Of a DNA stretch of 64,000 bases, positions 37,486-47,128 are shown piece after piece (position 1 is the first letter of the stretch; the number at the start of each line of letters is the position of its first letter). The DNA lies in NCBI RefSeq assembly GCF_017873675.1, contig NZ_JAGGKK010000010.1, positions 1-64,000 on the forward strand, in the 5' to 3' direction. The translations under genes were made by a program, and so were the position numbers. This DNA is from Virgibacillus litoralis. Its GTDB lineage: Bacteria; Bacillota; Bacilli; Bacillales; Amphibacillaceae. Below the pieces are notes generated by a model. That model saw nothing but the letters and a program-made list of their open reading frames with translations. It made no database searches and was not told the DNA's origin.

Positions 37486-37791
37486 ATGAACCCTTTAGTA
37501 AATGGAGTAACTCAGCCTGCAATTACCAATTCAGGAGCAGGTAAGCCGTCAATTTCACCAGGTGAGGCACAGAGTAATTTCGCAAATTCGTTAAAAGCAG
37601 CAATTGAACAAGTAAACGATACACAAGTTGCTTCGAATTCGAAAACTGAGGCAATGGCAAATGGAGAAATAGATGATTTACATAATGTTATGATCACAGC
37701 ACAAAAAGCAAGCATTACGTTGGAGACCTCTGTACAAGTACAACGTAAAGTAATTGATGCTTATAAAGAAATTATGCGCATGCAGATATAA
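37486..37791 (+). CDS. fliE: Hook-basal body protein FliE
   Basis: 101-residue adaptor between the MS ring and the rod. The C-terminal helix (DLHNVMITAQKASITLETSV, then RKVIDAYKEIMRMQI) is diagnostic. CTAAGGAGC precedes the ATG. An unusually long gap of 251 nt follows before fliF. Confidence 0.95.
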   Translation: MNPLVNGVTQPAITNSGAGKPSISPGEAQSNFANSLKAAIEQVNDTQVASNSKTEAMANGEIDDLHNVMITAQKASITLETSVQVQRKVIDAYKEIMRMQI

Positions 37792-37799
37792 AGAAAATA

Positions 37800-37993
37800 T
37801 CTAATAGCAACTGTTATAAGAGCAACTGATTTTGCTGAGCATTTAAGAAACCACAAAGTATAAGGACTCTAAGAAAACAAAAACGCTTTCTGAGAAACTT
37901 CTTAGCGTTAAGCGAAGTTTTCTAATATTTTTTCGCTCATTATACTATAGAAATATTCAAACGATTTTTATGAGGTCCTAATAGTTGCTATAG
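37800..37993. repeat. Small inverted-end element between fliE and fliF
   Basis: ATAGCAACT (37804-37812) and AGTTGCTAT (37983-37991) form 9-bp inverted ends, each flanked by CTA. Inside are competing hairpins: AACGCT/AGCGTT (37882-37909) and GAAACTTC paired with GAAGTTTTC (about 37893-37921). No open frame with a ribosome site. It reads as a short insertion inside an operon that is otherwise tightly packed; its nature is a guess. Confidence 0.4.
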
Positions 37994-38042
37994 AATTCAG
38001 AGATAGCTATTAAATAGAAACTGGAATTTGGCGGGGGAATAT

Positions 38043-39638
38043 ATGAAGGAAAAATTATTGAAATTCAAAGATACAGCTAAATCTTTTTGGACCAGACGTA
38101 CTAAAGGTCAAAAGGGAATATTTATAGGTTCTGCTGCAATAGTTGTTGCTTTGATTCTAGCAATAATACTGTTTACATCTGATTCTAAGCTAGTTCCTTT
38201 ATATAATAACCTATCTTTACAAGAAGTCGGACAAATAAAAACTGAATTAGATGCAAGAGGCGTTCCTTATGAACTGGAAAGTGGAGGCACAACCATTACA
38301 GTACCTGAAAGTAGTGTGAATTCACTGCTTGTTGATCTTGCTGGTCAAGGAATTCCCAATAGTGGTAATATTGATTACTCTTTTTTCAGTGAAAATGCTT
38401 CCTGGGGTATTACAGATAACGAATTCAGCATGATAAAACTGGATGCTATGCAAACGGAATTAGCTAATTTAATAAAAGGTGTAGAAGGTATTGAAGATGC
38501 AAAAGTCATGATCAATATGCCTGAAGAGCCTGTTTTTGTTAGCGAATCTGCACAGGATGCAAGTGCTTCTATAGTGATAAATACACAACCTGGCTATCAA
38601 TTTAAAGGTAACCAAATTGAATCATTATATCACTTAGTAGCAAAAGCTGTTCCTAATCTGCCTTCTGAAGATATCGTTATTATGAATCAGTATTTCGAAT
38701 ACTTCGACAGGAATACACAAAATGGTGTTGCTAATAAGGATACATATACATATCAGCAGGATGTTAAGCAAGATATAGAACGTGATATAAGACGAAGACT
38801 TCAGCAGATGCTTGGAGCGATGGTTGGTATGGAGAATGTTATTGTTTCTGTAACAGCTGATGTTGACTTCAGACAGGAAAACCGGGTTGAAGAACTAATT
38901 GAGCCAGTAGATGTAGAAAATATGGAAGGTGTACCGATAAGTATTGAAAGTATTCAGGAAACCTATACAGGTAATCCCCCGGTCGGTGGAACTGGTGGAA
39001 CTGGTGAAGAAGACATACCTAACTATGAGGCAACTGAAGAAGGGGAAGATGGTGACTATGAACTTTCTAAAGAGACGGTAAATAATGAATATAACCGTAT
39101 TCGTAAAGAGATTGTTGAAAGTCCCTATAAAATTCGTGATTTAGGTATTCAAGTAGCGGTTGATGAAGTGAAAAGCAAAAATGGTGATGAAATTCAATAT
39201 TTATCGAACCAGGAACAAGAAACAGTTTCTGCTGGAATGGCATCAATTTTAAATTCTATCATCAGTACATCGATAGATGGAGAATATGGGGAGATTCAGC
39301 CCGAAGAAAAAACATCCATCGTGTTCCAGGAATTCAGTGAAAGTGCTGATACAGCACAACCAACTACCCCAGTTATTCCATTATGGATGTATATAGCAGG
39401 CGGGATATTATTAGCTATTATAATTTTATTAATCTTCTTGTTAGTTCGGAACCGTAATACGGAGGAAGAGGAAATAGTAGAAGAGACAGTAGGAACTCAA
39501 ACGAGTGAAGAGTTACCAGAAATAGGTAATGAACAGGACTCAGAATCGGTAGTACGTAAAAAACAATTAGAGAAAATGGCTAAAGATAAACCAGAAGAAT
39601 TTGCTAAACTTTTACGAAGCTGGATTTCGGATGATTAA
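38043..39638 (+). CDS. fliF: Flagellar MS-ring protein FliF
   Basis: 531-residue membrane protein that builds the MS ring and anchors the motor. There is one membrane segment near the N-terminus (about residues 27-46, IFIGSAAIVVALILAIILF) and one near the C-terminus (about 443-465); the ring-building domain (YscJ-like) lies between. The last 40 residues (KQLEKMAKDKPEEFAKLLRSW) bind FliG. ATG at 38043 follows GGGGGAA; the in-frame TTG at 38028 precedes it. Confidence 0.95.
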   Translation: MKEKLLKFKDTAKSFWTRRTKGQKGIFIGSAAIVVALILAIILFTSDSKLVPLYNNLSLQEVGQIKTELDARGVPYELESGGTTITVPESSVNSLLVDLAGQGIPNSGNIDYSFFSENASWGITDNEFSMIKLDAMQTELANLIKGVEGIEDAKVMINMPEEPVFVSESAQDASASIVINTQPGYQFKGNQIESLYHLVAKAVPNLPSEDIVIMNQYFEYFDRNTQNGVANKDTYTYQQDVKQDIERDIRRRLQQMLGAMVGMENVIVSVTADVDFRQENRVEELIEPVDVENMEGVPISIESIQETYTGNPPVGGTGGTGEEDIPNYEATEEGEDGDYELSKETVNNEYNRIRKEIVESPYKIRDLGIQVAVDEVKSKNGDEIQYLSNQEQETVSAGMASILNSIISTSIDGEYGEIQPEEKTSIVFQEFSESADTAQPTTPVIPLWMYIAGGILLAIIILLIFLLVRNRNTEEEEIVEETVGTQTSEELPEIGNEQDSESVVRKKQLEKMAKDKPEEFAKLLRSWISDD

Positions 39639-39652
39639 GGAGGTACTTTAAA

Positions 39653-40663
39653 ATGGCAAAACAATCTACTCTCACAGGTAAACAAAAAGCGGCTATTCTC
39701 TTAATCTCCTTGGGTCCAGACGTATCTGCACAAGTTTACAAGCATTTATCAGAAGAAGAAATAGAAAAATTGAGTTTGGAAATTTCTTCGGTTAAAAAAG
39801 TGGAATCGAATACGAAAGAAGATGTTCTTGATCAATTTCACCAAATTGCTTTGGCACAGGATTATATTACGCAAGGCGGAATTGGGTATGCAAAATCTGT
39901 GCTGGAAAAAGCCTTTGGGCAGAGTGAGGCAACTAACATCATTGAACGCCTTACATCATCATTACAAGTCAGGCCATTTGATTTTGCCCGTAAAGCAGAT
40001 CCGCAGCAAGTATTAAATTTTATTCAACATGAACACCCGCAAACTATCGCACTTGTATTATCCTACTTAGATCCGGAGCAATCAGGACAAATATTATCTG
40101 AGTTACCACAGGAAATGCAGGCAGAAATTGCTAAGCGTATTGCAACAATGGATTCAACTTCACCTGAGATTATAAGTCAGGTAGAGCAGGTATTAGAACG
40201 GAAAATATCTTCCTCATTAACTGAGGACTATACGCAAACTGGTGGTATTGCAGCCGTTGTTGAAGTATTAAACGGTGTTGATAGGAGTACCGAAAGAACA
40301 ATTTTGGATGCACTTGAAATCCAGGACCCTGAGTTGGCTGAAGAGATTAAAAAACGCATGTTTGTATTTGAGGATATTGTTGTACTGGATAATCGTGCAA
40401 TTCAACGTGTTATTCGGGAAGTTGAAAATGAAGATTTGCGTCTTTCACTTAAGGTTGCTAGTGATGAAGTAAAGGATATAGTCTTTAACAATATGTCTCA
40501 AAGGATGGCAGAGACATTTAAAGAGGAAATGGAGTATATGGGGCCAGTCAGATTACGAGATGTGGAAGAAGCACAAACCAGAATTGTCGGCGCCATACGT
40601 CGCTTGGAGGAAATTGGCGAAATTGTCATAGCCCGTGGTGGAGGTGACGATATCATTGTCTAA
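39653..40663 (+). CDS. fliG: Flagellar motor switch protein FliG
   Basis: 336-residue C-ring protein that receives torque from the stator and links FliF to FliM. EHPQTIALVLSYLDPEQS in the middle domain and the C-terminal torque helix region (MFVFEDIVVLDNRAIQRVIR) match. TAAGGAGG precedes the ATG. It overlaps fliH by 8 nt. Confidence 0.97.
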   Translation: MAKQSTLTGKQKAAILLISLGPDVSAQVYKHLSEEEIEKLSLEISSVKKVESNTKEDVLDQFHQIALAQDYITQGGIGYAKSVLEKAFGQSEATNIIERLTSSLQVRPFDFARKADPQQVLNFIQHEHPQTIALVLSYLDPEQSGQILSELPQEMQAEIAKRIATMDSTSPEIISQVEQVLERKISSSLTEDYTQTGGIAAVVEVLNGVDRSTERTILDALEIQDPELAEEIKKRMFVFEDIVVLDNRAIQRVIREVENEDLRLSLKVASDEVKDIVFNNMSQRMAETFKEEMEYMGPVRLRDVEEAQTRIVGAIRRLEEIGEIVIARGGGDDIIV

Positions 40664-41420
40664 TATTTTTTCAAACCAATCACGCATAATGAAAGAGAAA
40701 CTTATAAAAGTGAAGCCGATTGAGTTAAATAATCAAGACAGCGTTCACGCTTCTGCTAGTTTAGAAGATGACCGGAAAAGTATACAATCGGAAATTGATT
40801 TGGCACACGATAGCCTCAAGCAAATACAAGAACAACAAGCGATCTTGGTGCAACAAACTAATGCTGAAATTGAGAAAGCTAAAGAAAATTGGGAAATCGA
40901 AAGAGAAAAGTACATTAAACAGGCTCAGGATGAAGGATATAAAAAAGGCTTTGAACTTGGTAAACAAGAGGGACAGGACCAATATAAGGAATTACTGACA
41001 AATGCTAATAAGATTGTTGAATCAGCAACAAAAGATTATCATTCTACAATTGATCAAAGCGATGAAACAATATTAGAGTTAGCCATCCATGTTGCAGAAA
41101 AGATTATCAAAAAAGAATTAAATGAGAATCCTGAATCGTTCATCCAGATTGTTAATACAGCTATTAAAGAGATAAAAGACCAGTCTGAGCTTTCAATATA
41201 TTTACACCCAAATAATTATGAGCTGGTGATGAAGCAAAAAGATGAAATTGTCCAACTTGTTGATAAGGATTTAAATGTATCTTTCTATATTAATGACCAA
41301 TTAAAAGAAGATAGTTGTTTGATTGAACATCCCTTTGGACGAATTGACGCCAGTATAGATGTACAGCTCCAGGAACTGCGTGAAGTATTATATGAGGTCA
41401 ATATGGAGAGTGACGAATGA
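40656..41420 (+). CDS. fliH: Flagellar assembly protein FliH
   Basis: 254-residue regulator of the export ATPase FliI. A long charged coiled coil (about residues 40-130, GYKKGFELGKQEGQDQYKE) precedes the C-terminal stator-like domain. I place the start at TTG 40656, eight bases after GGAGGTGA; the frame is open further upstream inside fliG. It overlaps fliI by 4 nt. Confidence 0.9.
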   Translation: MSNIFSNQSRIMKEKLIKVKPIELNNQDSVHASASLEDDRKSIQSEIDLAHDSLKQIQEQQAILVQQTNAEIEKAKENWEIEREKYIKQAQDEGYKKGFELGKQEGQDQYKELLTNANKIVESATKDYHSTIDQSDETILELAIHVAEKIIKKELNENPESFIQIVNTAIKEIKDQSELSIYLHPNNYELVMKQKDEIVQLVDKDLNVSFYINDQLKEDSCLIEHPFGRIDASIDVQLQELREVLYEVNMESDE

Positions 41421-42730
41421 TAACAACAAAATTTTTCGAAGCAATAGATCAGGCAGACACATTAAAACGATATGGGAAAGTATTGCGGGTTGTGGGGCTC
41501 ATGATTGAATCACAAGGTCCTGACGCAAATATCGGTGAAGTTTGTCTGATTCATAGCTCGTCTAATAAAAAACCAGTTATGTCTGAAGTAGTTGGTTTTA
41601 ACAATGAAAAAATTATTCTTATGCCATATGCACAGGTAACGGAAATAGGCCCAGGATGTTTAGTAGAGTCAACAGGTGAAGCATTGTCAGTGAAAATTGG
41701 TCGCGGTTTAATCGGTAAAGTAGTTGATTCGCTTGGCAGGTGTTTGGATGATTCTAAACTACCAAAAGGATTATCAAGTTATTTAACGGAACAATCACCA
41801 CCAAACCCACTATCACGTGCACCCATATCTGAGCCAATTCAAGTAGGGGTTAAGTCAATAGATTCATTATTAACGGTAGGTAAAGGACAGAGAATAGGGA
41901 TATTTGCAGGTAGTGGAGTTGGTAAAAGTACTTTACTTGGCATGATAGCTCGTAATAGCAGCGCAGATATAAATGTGATTGGTTTAATTGGTGAGCGAGG
42001 CAGGGAAGTTCGAGAGTTTATTGAGAACGATCTTGGAGATGAAGGGTTAAAAAAGTCTATTGTAGTGGTAGCAACATCTGATCAGCCAGCCTTAATGCGA
42101 ATAAAAGGTGCATATACTGCAACAGCAATTAGTGAGTATTTCCGAGATTTGGGATTTCAAGTTAATCTGATGATGGATTCCGTAACAAGGGTTGCAATGG
42201 CACAAAGAGAAGTTGGTTTAGCAACTGGAGAGCCGCCTACAACAAAAGGGTATACCCCGTCTGTATTTGCTGCATTGCCTAAACTATTGGAACGAACAGG
42301 CACAAGTAAAAATGGAACGATAACGGCATTCTATACTGTTCTGGTAGATGGTGATGATATGAATGAACCAATTGCTGACACGGTTAGGGGTATACTGGAT
42401 GGCCATTTCGTATTAGATAGAAACTTAGCTGAACAAGGTCACTTTCCTGCTATTAATATATTAAAATCGATTAGTAGAGTAATGAACCAGGTTTCTAGTA
42501 AACAACATTTAGATGCTGCTCAAAAAATAAGGACATTAATGGCTACTTATGAAGAGAATAACGAATTGATTCAAATTGGTGCTTATAAGCGGGGAACAAA
42601 TCAGGAAATCGATAAGGCAATATCATACCACCCAAAGATACAGGAATTTTTAAAGCAAGAAGTTTTTGAATATCATACGCTTGAAGAATCAATTAACCAG
42701 CTGCAAAAGTTGCTTAATGGAGGGATTTGA
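41417..42730 (+). CDS. fliI: Flagellum-specific ATP synthase FliI
   Basis: 437-residue hexameric ATPase of the export apparatus, related to F1 beta. Walker A is GSGVGKSTLLGM (near residue 172), followed by LIGERGREVREF, MMDSVTRVAMAQRE and GEPPTTKGYTPSVF. It overlaps fliH (ATGA) and its last base shares the start of fliJ. Confidence 0.97.
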   Translation: MITTKFFEAIDQADTLKRYGKVLRVVGLMIESQGPDANIGEVCLIHSSSNKKPVMSEVVGFNNEKIILMPYAQVTEIGPGCLVESTGEALSVKIGRGLIGKVVDSLGRCLDDSKLPKGLSSYLTEQSPPNPLSRAPISEPIQVGVKSIDSLLTVGKGQRIGIFAGSGVGKSTLLGMIARNSSADINVIGLIGERGREVREFIENDLGDEGLKKSIVVVATSDQPALMRIKGAYTATAISEYFRDLGFQVNLMMDSVTRVAMAQREVGLATGEPPTTKGYTPSVFAALPKLLERTGTSKNGTITAFYTVLVDGDDMNEPIADTVRGILDGHFVLDRNLAEQGHFPAINILKSISRVMNQVSSKQHLDAAQKIRTLMATYEENNELIQIGAYKRGTNQEIDKAISYHPKIQEFLKQEVFEYHTLEESINQLQKLLNGGI

Positions 42731-43176
42731 TGGCAGAAACAGTTGCATTATCCAAAATATTAAATGTACGTGAAAGTGAAAAGAGGGATGCACAAAAAGC
42801 ATATCAGCAATCCATTGATTTCTTTGAGGAAATAGCTACACAGTTGTACAATCTGCTAAGAAAAAAAGAAGTAGCTGAGGAATCATATGAAGGCTATCTG
42901 AATCAGACCACACCAATAGATAAAATTAAAGAGCAAGTAGGGTATATAGAAATATTGAATAACCAAATTGTCAAACTTCAGCATGATGTACAAAAAGCAA
43001 GAAATGAAATGGACAATAACCATGAAAAACTAACCAATGCGTTCGTAGAAGTGAAGAAATTCGAAAAAATAATTGAACACAGGCATAAGGCAGATGAAGA
43101 GCTTACGAAGAAGAATGAAAATGCTCAAATGGATGAAATTTCTATGCAGCAGTATTTTAGCCGGAAAATTAGGTGA
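42730..43176 (+). CDS. fliJ: Flagellar export chaperone/coiled-coil protein FliJ
   Basis: 148-residue coiled-coil protein that sits in the centre of the FliI ring. Long helices run from about residue 15 to 140, with few hydrophobic patches. ATG overlaps the fliI stop (TGATG); GGAGGG is upstream. Sequence conservation of FliJ is low, so position and length carry much of the assignment. Confidence 0.9.
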   Translation: MAETVALSKILNVRESEKRDAQKAYQQSIDFFEEIATQLYNLLRKKEVAEESYEGYLNQTTPIDKIKEQVGYIEILNNQIVKLQHDVQKARNEMDNNHEKLTNAFVEVKKFEKIIEHRHKADEELTKKNENAQMDEISMQQYFSRKIR

Positions 43177-43181
43177 GAAGA

Positions 43182-43781
43182 ATGGTGAAGGATAATAAAA
43201 AACAACAAAATAAAACGAATCCAATTCTATGGTTCTTTTTTGCCATTATAATTCCATTTATTGTTGCGGTAACTTTAACAATAATTATATTTACAGTTGC
43301 TGGTGTTGATGTTATTGGTTGGGCGAAAAGTACTGGAAATAGTATTCCAGTAGTATCTTCTATGATTACGACGGATAAAGAGAAGAATGAACAGCGAGAA
43401 GAACAGAAGACGAAGAATATTATTGCAACTAAAGATGAGAAAATATCACAACTGAATCAGAAAGTATCCAATCTCGAGTCTACCGTCGGACAATTGGAGC
43501 AGGAGATTATCAAACTTGAGAACAGTAATTCCAATGAGAATAAGAGTCAATCAGAAACTTCTGATGATGAGGCTGAATCAGGGAAGGATTCCATTAAGGC
43601 GATTTCGTCATCTTTTAAAGAAATGGATAGTGAACAGGCAGCATTAATTATTGAAAGTATGGAGCAAGATTTAGCAGTAGGAATACTGAAGAAATTACCT
43701 AATGATGTACGTGGGCGAATCTTTGAAGAAATGGAACCTGATTTGGCTGCAGAGTTGACTCAATTATTTGTAACGAATTAA
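43182..43781 (+). CDS. ylxF: MotE-like/YlxF flagellar operon protein
   Basis: 199-residue protein with one N-terminal membrane segment (about residues 12-36), a coiled-coil region (EKISQLNQKVSNLESTVGQL near 85-104) and a C-terminal MgtE-N-like helical domain (AALIIESMEQDLAVGILKKL). This is the YlxF/MotE architecture; relatives stabilise or help the stator. The start at 43182 follows AGGTGAG; a GTG at 43173 overlaps it. Confidence 0.82.
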   Translation: MVKDNKKQQNKTNPILWFFFAIIIPFIVAVTLTIIIFTVAGVDVIGWAKSTGNSIPVVSSMITTDKEKNEQREEQKTKNIIATKDEKISQLNQKVSNLESTVGQLEQEIIKLENSNSNENKSQSETSDDEAESGKDSIKAISSSFKEMDSEQAALIIESMEQDLAVGILKKLPNDVRGRIFEEMEPDLAAELTQLFVTN

Positions 43782-43816
43782 TTCTTAAGCGACTTAATTT
43801 GAAAGGGGGTGAGAAA

Positions 43817-45184
43817 GTGAATGCGATCGGAACAATTTTTCAACAGGTAATGCAAACACGGGGAGCATTGGAGCGAAATTCCAGCAAGGGTACACCAGAC
43901 AAACAATCTGTATTTCAAAATCTATTGTCAGGATCAAGAACGGGAACAACCGGCGAGGATAACTCACAGGATGAAATGTCTATCGTTAATATGCTGATGA
44001 ATACAAGTGATGTTCAAAAGCTGTTAAACAATGCTGCATCAAAAGAAGAAGCAACACTAATGTTAGAACAAGCTTTTAATAGCATTAGTTCTAGTAAAAA
44101 TGGTCCATTATCCAAAGAGCAAGCAATGCAAATACTGGAAGATACAATTAACAGTATTGAAATGGGTGATGAAGGTGGAACATTAAAAGCACAAGTAATG
44201 CAAATGCTGGAAGGTGCAGTGAAAAAACTTACATCAGATCAGGATAGTAAAGCAGAAGTAAAAGCAGCGTCATTACTCGCATTTATAGAACAGTCACCAA
44301 TCATAAGCGATAAAAATCTTCAAAAGCAATTTGAAGCATTGTTCGCGAAAGCTGAGAAGTTACTTTCACAGGTAACAGATCAGAAAAGTGCTTCTAAAGC
44401 AGCTCCGGCTTTACTAAAGTTGCTGGAACAATGGGCAGCACTAGAGAAAAACCAAAATATGAAACAAACAGTAATATCACAAGAATCATTTAAGAGCGAA
44501 AGTAAAGAACAGGGAATTTGGAAAGAACTCTTACAATCTTTTCAAAAGAGAAATCAGCTTGTTTCCAAACAACAGTATAATTCTGATGCGAAAGTAACTA
44601 GTAATGATGTGGCAAAATGGTTGCAGCATGCAATAAGAAGTCAAGCAAATAGTGATAAAATATCCGGACAGCAATCCATGTCAATGACATCATCGATTCC
44701 ATTATCAAAGGTTGAACAATACGTTATTCATATGAATCAGAATCAAAGTAACAGACCAGTAGACAAACAACTAATAGAACAGTTCCAAAAAGTTATGAAA
44801 TCAAGCAAATTCTTAACAATGCAAAATGGGACATCACAGTTAAATATCACATTACGGCCGGAGAACCTTGGTGACATGATGGTCAAGTTGACACAAATAA
44901 ATGGAGAAATGACTGTTAAAATAATGGTTACTTCTCATGCAGCTAAAGAAATGCTTGAGTCGAATATGCATCAACTGAGAAACATGTTTTCACCACAACA
45001 GGTAGTGGTTGAAAAGCAGGAAGTATCATCTCAACAAGCACAGACGAACCAAAGTGAACAAGATGATCAAAACAATAGTGGACAGGAACAAGATCAGTCC
45101 AATCACTCTGAACAGGACGATCAAGAGGGTGAAGGTGATTTTGAGACGCAATTTCAAAATATCCTAATGAATGAGAAAGTGTAG
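43817..45184 (+). CDS. fliK: Flagellar hook-length control protein FliK
   Basis: 455-residue secreted ruler that measures the hook and triggers the FlhB switch. The body is Gln/Ser/Lys-rich and repetitive; the C-terminal domain (from about residue 335) has QLNITLRPENLGDMMVKL and SNMHQLRNMFSPQQVVVEK. The tail is very acidic and Gln-rich. Start GTG at 43817 lies after AAAGGGGGTGAG. It is followed directly by flgD. Confidence 0.92.
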   Translation: MNAIGTIFQQVMQTRGALERNSSKGTPDKQSVFQNLLSGSRTGTTGEDNSQDEMSIVNMLMNTSDVQKLLNNAASKEEATLMLEQAFNSISSSKNGPLSKEQAMQILEDTINSIEMGDEGGTLKAQVMQMLEGAVKKLTSDQDSKAEVKAASLLAFIEQSPIISDKNLQKQFEALFAKAEKLLSQVTDQKSASKAAPALLKLLEQWAALEKNQNMKQTVISQESFKSESKEQGIWKELLQSFQKRNQLVSKQQYNSDAKVTSNDVAKWLQHAIRSQANSDKISGQQSMSMTSSIPLSKVEQYVIHMNQNQSNRPVDKQLIEQFQKVMKSSKFLTMQNGTSQLNITLRPENLGDMMVKLTQINGEMTVKIMVTSHAAKEMLESNMHQLRNMFSPQQVVVEKQEVSSQQAQTNQSEQDDQNNSGQEQDQSNHSEQDDQEGEGDFETQFQNILMNEKV

Positions 45185-45193
45185 GTGAAAAAC

Positions 45194-45694
45194 ATGACAA
45201 CGATAGATCCATCACTTTATTTAAATAATCAATCAACAAAGCGGGTTCCAAGTCCTGATCTAGGTAAGGATGAATTTTTGAAAATTTTAATGACTCAGCT
45301 GCAAAATCAGGATCCTACAAATCCAATGAAGGATCAAGAATTTGTTTCTCAAATGGCATCATTTTCATCCCTGGAACAAATGATGAATATGACAAACTCC
45401 ATTGATAATCTTGTACAAAATCAAACGGTTTCTCCAATATTAAAAAATAGTCACATGATTGGCAAAGAAGTTTCTTATCAGGCTTACGATGAAGAGACTG
45501 GAGAGAAGCTCGATATTGAAACAAGTAATGTTACTGCTGTAAGTCAGCATGAGGGATGGGCTGTGCTGGAGCTTGAGAATGGTGAGAAGATTTATGCAGA
45601 TTCGATTACACAGGTGAGCGATCCGGATGCCAGTTCAGGTAGTGGTACTGATGGAGAAGATATAACAGGACCTGCCCCTGAAGGAAGTGAGTAA
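45194..45694 (+). CDS. flgD: Flagellar hook-capping protein FlgD
   Basis: 166-residue scaffold needed for hook assembly. The signature LGKDEFLKILMTQLQNQDP, then NPMKDQEFVSQMASFSSLEQ, fills the N-terminal 75 residues; a short beta domain follows and the end is Ser/Gly/Asp-rich. Start at 45194 follows AGGTGA; a GTG at 45185 is too early. Confidence 0.95.
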   Translation: MTTIDPSLYLNNQSTKRVPSPDLGKDEFLKILMTQLQNQDPTNPMKDQEFVSQMASFSSLEQMMNMTNSIDNLVQNQTVSPILKNSHMIGKEVSYQAYDEETGEKLDIETSNVTAVSQHEGWAVLELENGEKIYADSITQVSDPDASSGSGTDGEDITGPAPEGSE

Positions 45695-45695
45695 T

Positions 45696-46061
45696 ATGGA
45701 ACGCATTAATCAATTACAGCATGCAATGCCATTGCCACCAGTAAAGAAAGCAGATACAAAGAATGAATCAACTAGCTTTAAGGACATTTTAGCAGGAATA
45801 CAACATCCTAAAGTCAGTAAGCATGCCAAAGAACGCTTAAGTGAACGAAATATAACAATAAGTGATACACAATGGCAAGCCATTTCAGAAAAAATGACTG
45901 AAGCTAAACAAAAAGGTGTAACGGATTCATTAGTAGTTACCGATAACGCCGCATTGCTTGTAAGTACTAAGAACAATACAGTCGTAACAGCAATGAACAA
46001 GGCAGAAGCAACAAGTAAAATTTTCACCAATATTAATGGCACAATACTAATAAACGAATAG
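45696..46061 (+). CDS. TIGR02530-type flagellar operon protein
   Basis: 121-residue soluble protein between flgD and flgE. The central SKHAKERLSERNITISD and LVVTDNAALLVSTKNNTVVTA match the small TIGR02530 flagellar operon family as I recall it. Members always lie in flagellar operons and have been linked to hook assembly, but the mechanism is unknown. The ATG is 1 nt after flgD; GGAAGTGAG lies upstream. B. subtilis 168 has no obvious copy at this position. Confidence 0.75.
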   Translation: MERINQLQHAMPLPPVKKADTKNESTSFKDILAGIQHPKVSKHAKERLSERNITISDTQWQAISEKMTEAKQKGVTDSLVVTDNAALLVSTKNNTVVTAMNKAEATSKIFTNINGTILINE

Positions 46062-46186
46062 GCTGGACCCGATTGGGAGGCCATTAAGCTGTTGAATGAG
46101 TGATGCAGCTAAAACGAATAGCGGATGCACTTCTATTAGTCGCTGTATCCGGATTTGATAAAAACCAATAAAGGGGATAAATAATT

Positions 46187-47077
46187 ATGTTACGTTCAAT
46201 GTATGCAGGTATTTCTGGAATGAAAGGTTTTCAAACGAAATTGGATGTTATTGGTAATAATATTGCCAACGTCAATACTGCAGGATTTAAAAAAGGGCGT
46301 GTAACGTTTCAGGATATGATGAGTCAAATGTCATCAGGTGCACAAGGTGCAACAGATACTCGTGGTGGTGTTAACCCGGCACAGATTGGATTAGGTTCAC
46401 AAATGGGTTCAATTGATAACATTCATACACAAGGTTTCCGTCAAACAACGAATAATCCGCTAGATTTTTCACTGGAAGGTGATGGGATGTTTGTTGTTGC
46501 AAGTGACCTGGAAAGAACTGGTGCAACCGATTTTGATCCGGAAAACATTATTAGTAATATAGATTTGGACGAATCAAATGTTTCTTATACACGAGCAGGT
46601 AACTTCTATTTAGATACAAATGGTAACATTGTTAATTCAGATGGGTTGTACTTAATGGGATATGCAGAAGATGGTGATGGCGGTATAAATACAAACAATA
46701 ACTCTGTATTAAAAATACCTGAAACAGCACAAAGTTTCAGTGTCCAAACAAATGGTACTGTAAATTATATTGATGCAGATGGTAATACTCAAGTTGCCGG
46801 GCAAGTTGCCCTTGCAAATTTCTCAAATCCAGCCGGTCTTCAAAAAGCAGGTAGTAACTTGTATTTAAATACGGAGAATGCGGGTTATACCGGATTATCT
46901 GAACCTGAAACTGATGGAGTTGCATCTATAGTCAGTGGTTCACTTGAAATGTCAAATGTGGACCTTGCCTCAGAATTTACGGAGATGATTACAGCACAGC
47001 GTGGATTCCAGGCTAATACTAGAATCATTACAACATCAGATGAGATTCTTCAAGAACTGGTGAATTTAAAACGTTAA
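46187..47077 (+). CDS. flgE: Flagellar hook protein FlgE (short form)
   Basis: 296-residue hook subunit with the rod/hook N-terminal motif GNNIANVNTAGFKKGRV (near residue 25) and C-terminal MITAQRGFQANTRIITTSDE. Gram-positive hooks use this short FlgG-like FlgE. AAAGGGGATAA precedes the ATG. The 125-nt gap before it contains only a small possible hairpin (AGCTG/CAGCT) and no gene I would defend. Confidence 0.93.
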   Translation: MLRSMYAGISGMKGFQTKLDVIGNNIANVNTAGFKKGRVTFQDMMSQMSSGAQGATDTRGGVNPAQIGLGSQMGSIDNIHTQGFRQTTNNPLDFSLEGDGMFVVASDLERTGATDFDPENIISNIDLDESNVSYTRAGNFYLDTNGNIVNSDGLYLMGYAEDGDGGINTNNNSVLKIPETAQSFSVQTNGTVNYIDADGNTQVAGQVALANFSNPAGLQKAGSNLYLNTENAGYTGLSEPETDGVASIVSGSLEMSNVDLASEFTEMITAQRGFQANTRIITTSDEILQELVNLKR

Positions 47078-47080
47078 TGT

Positions 47081-47128
47081 AGGGAGGTAGGGAGTGTCCA
47101 TCAATGAGGTGGCACTCCCGCCATAAAT
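47081..47128 (+). promoter_or_regulatory. Ribosome site and hairpin ahead of swrD
   Basis: AGGGAGG (47081-47087) is followed by a stem GGGAGTG (47090-47096)/CACTCCC (47113-47119) with further CCA/TGG pairs, then nine bases and the ATG. In linear form the AGGGAGG is 41 nt from the start, but folding the hairpin brings it to about 11. GAGGTGG in the loop is the alternative site, 17 nt away. Confidence 0.5.

Noticed and set aside
46062-46186. Possible 20-codon peptide between the TIGR02530 gene and flgE
   Set aside because: Starts at an ATG without a ribosome site and is too short to support.
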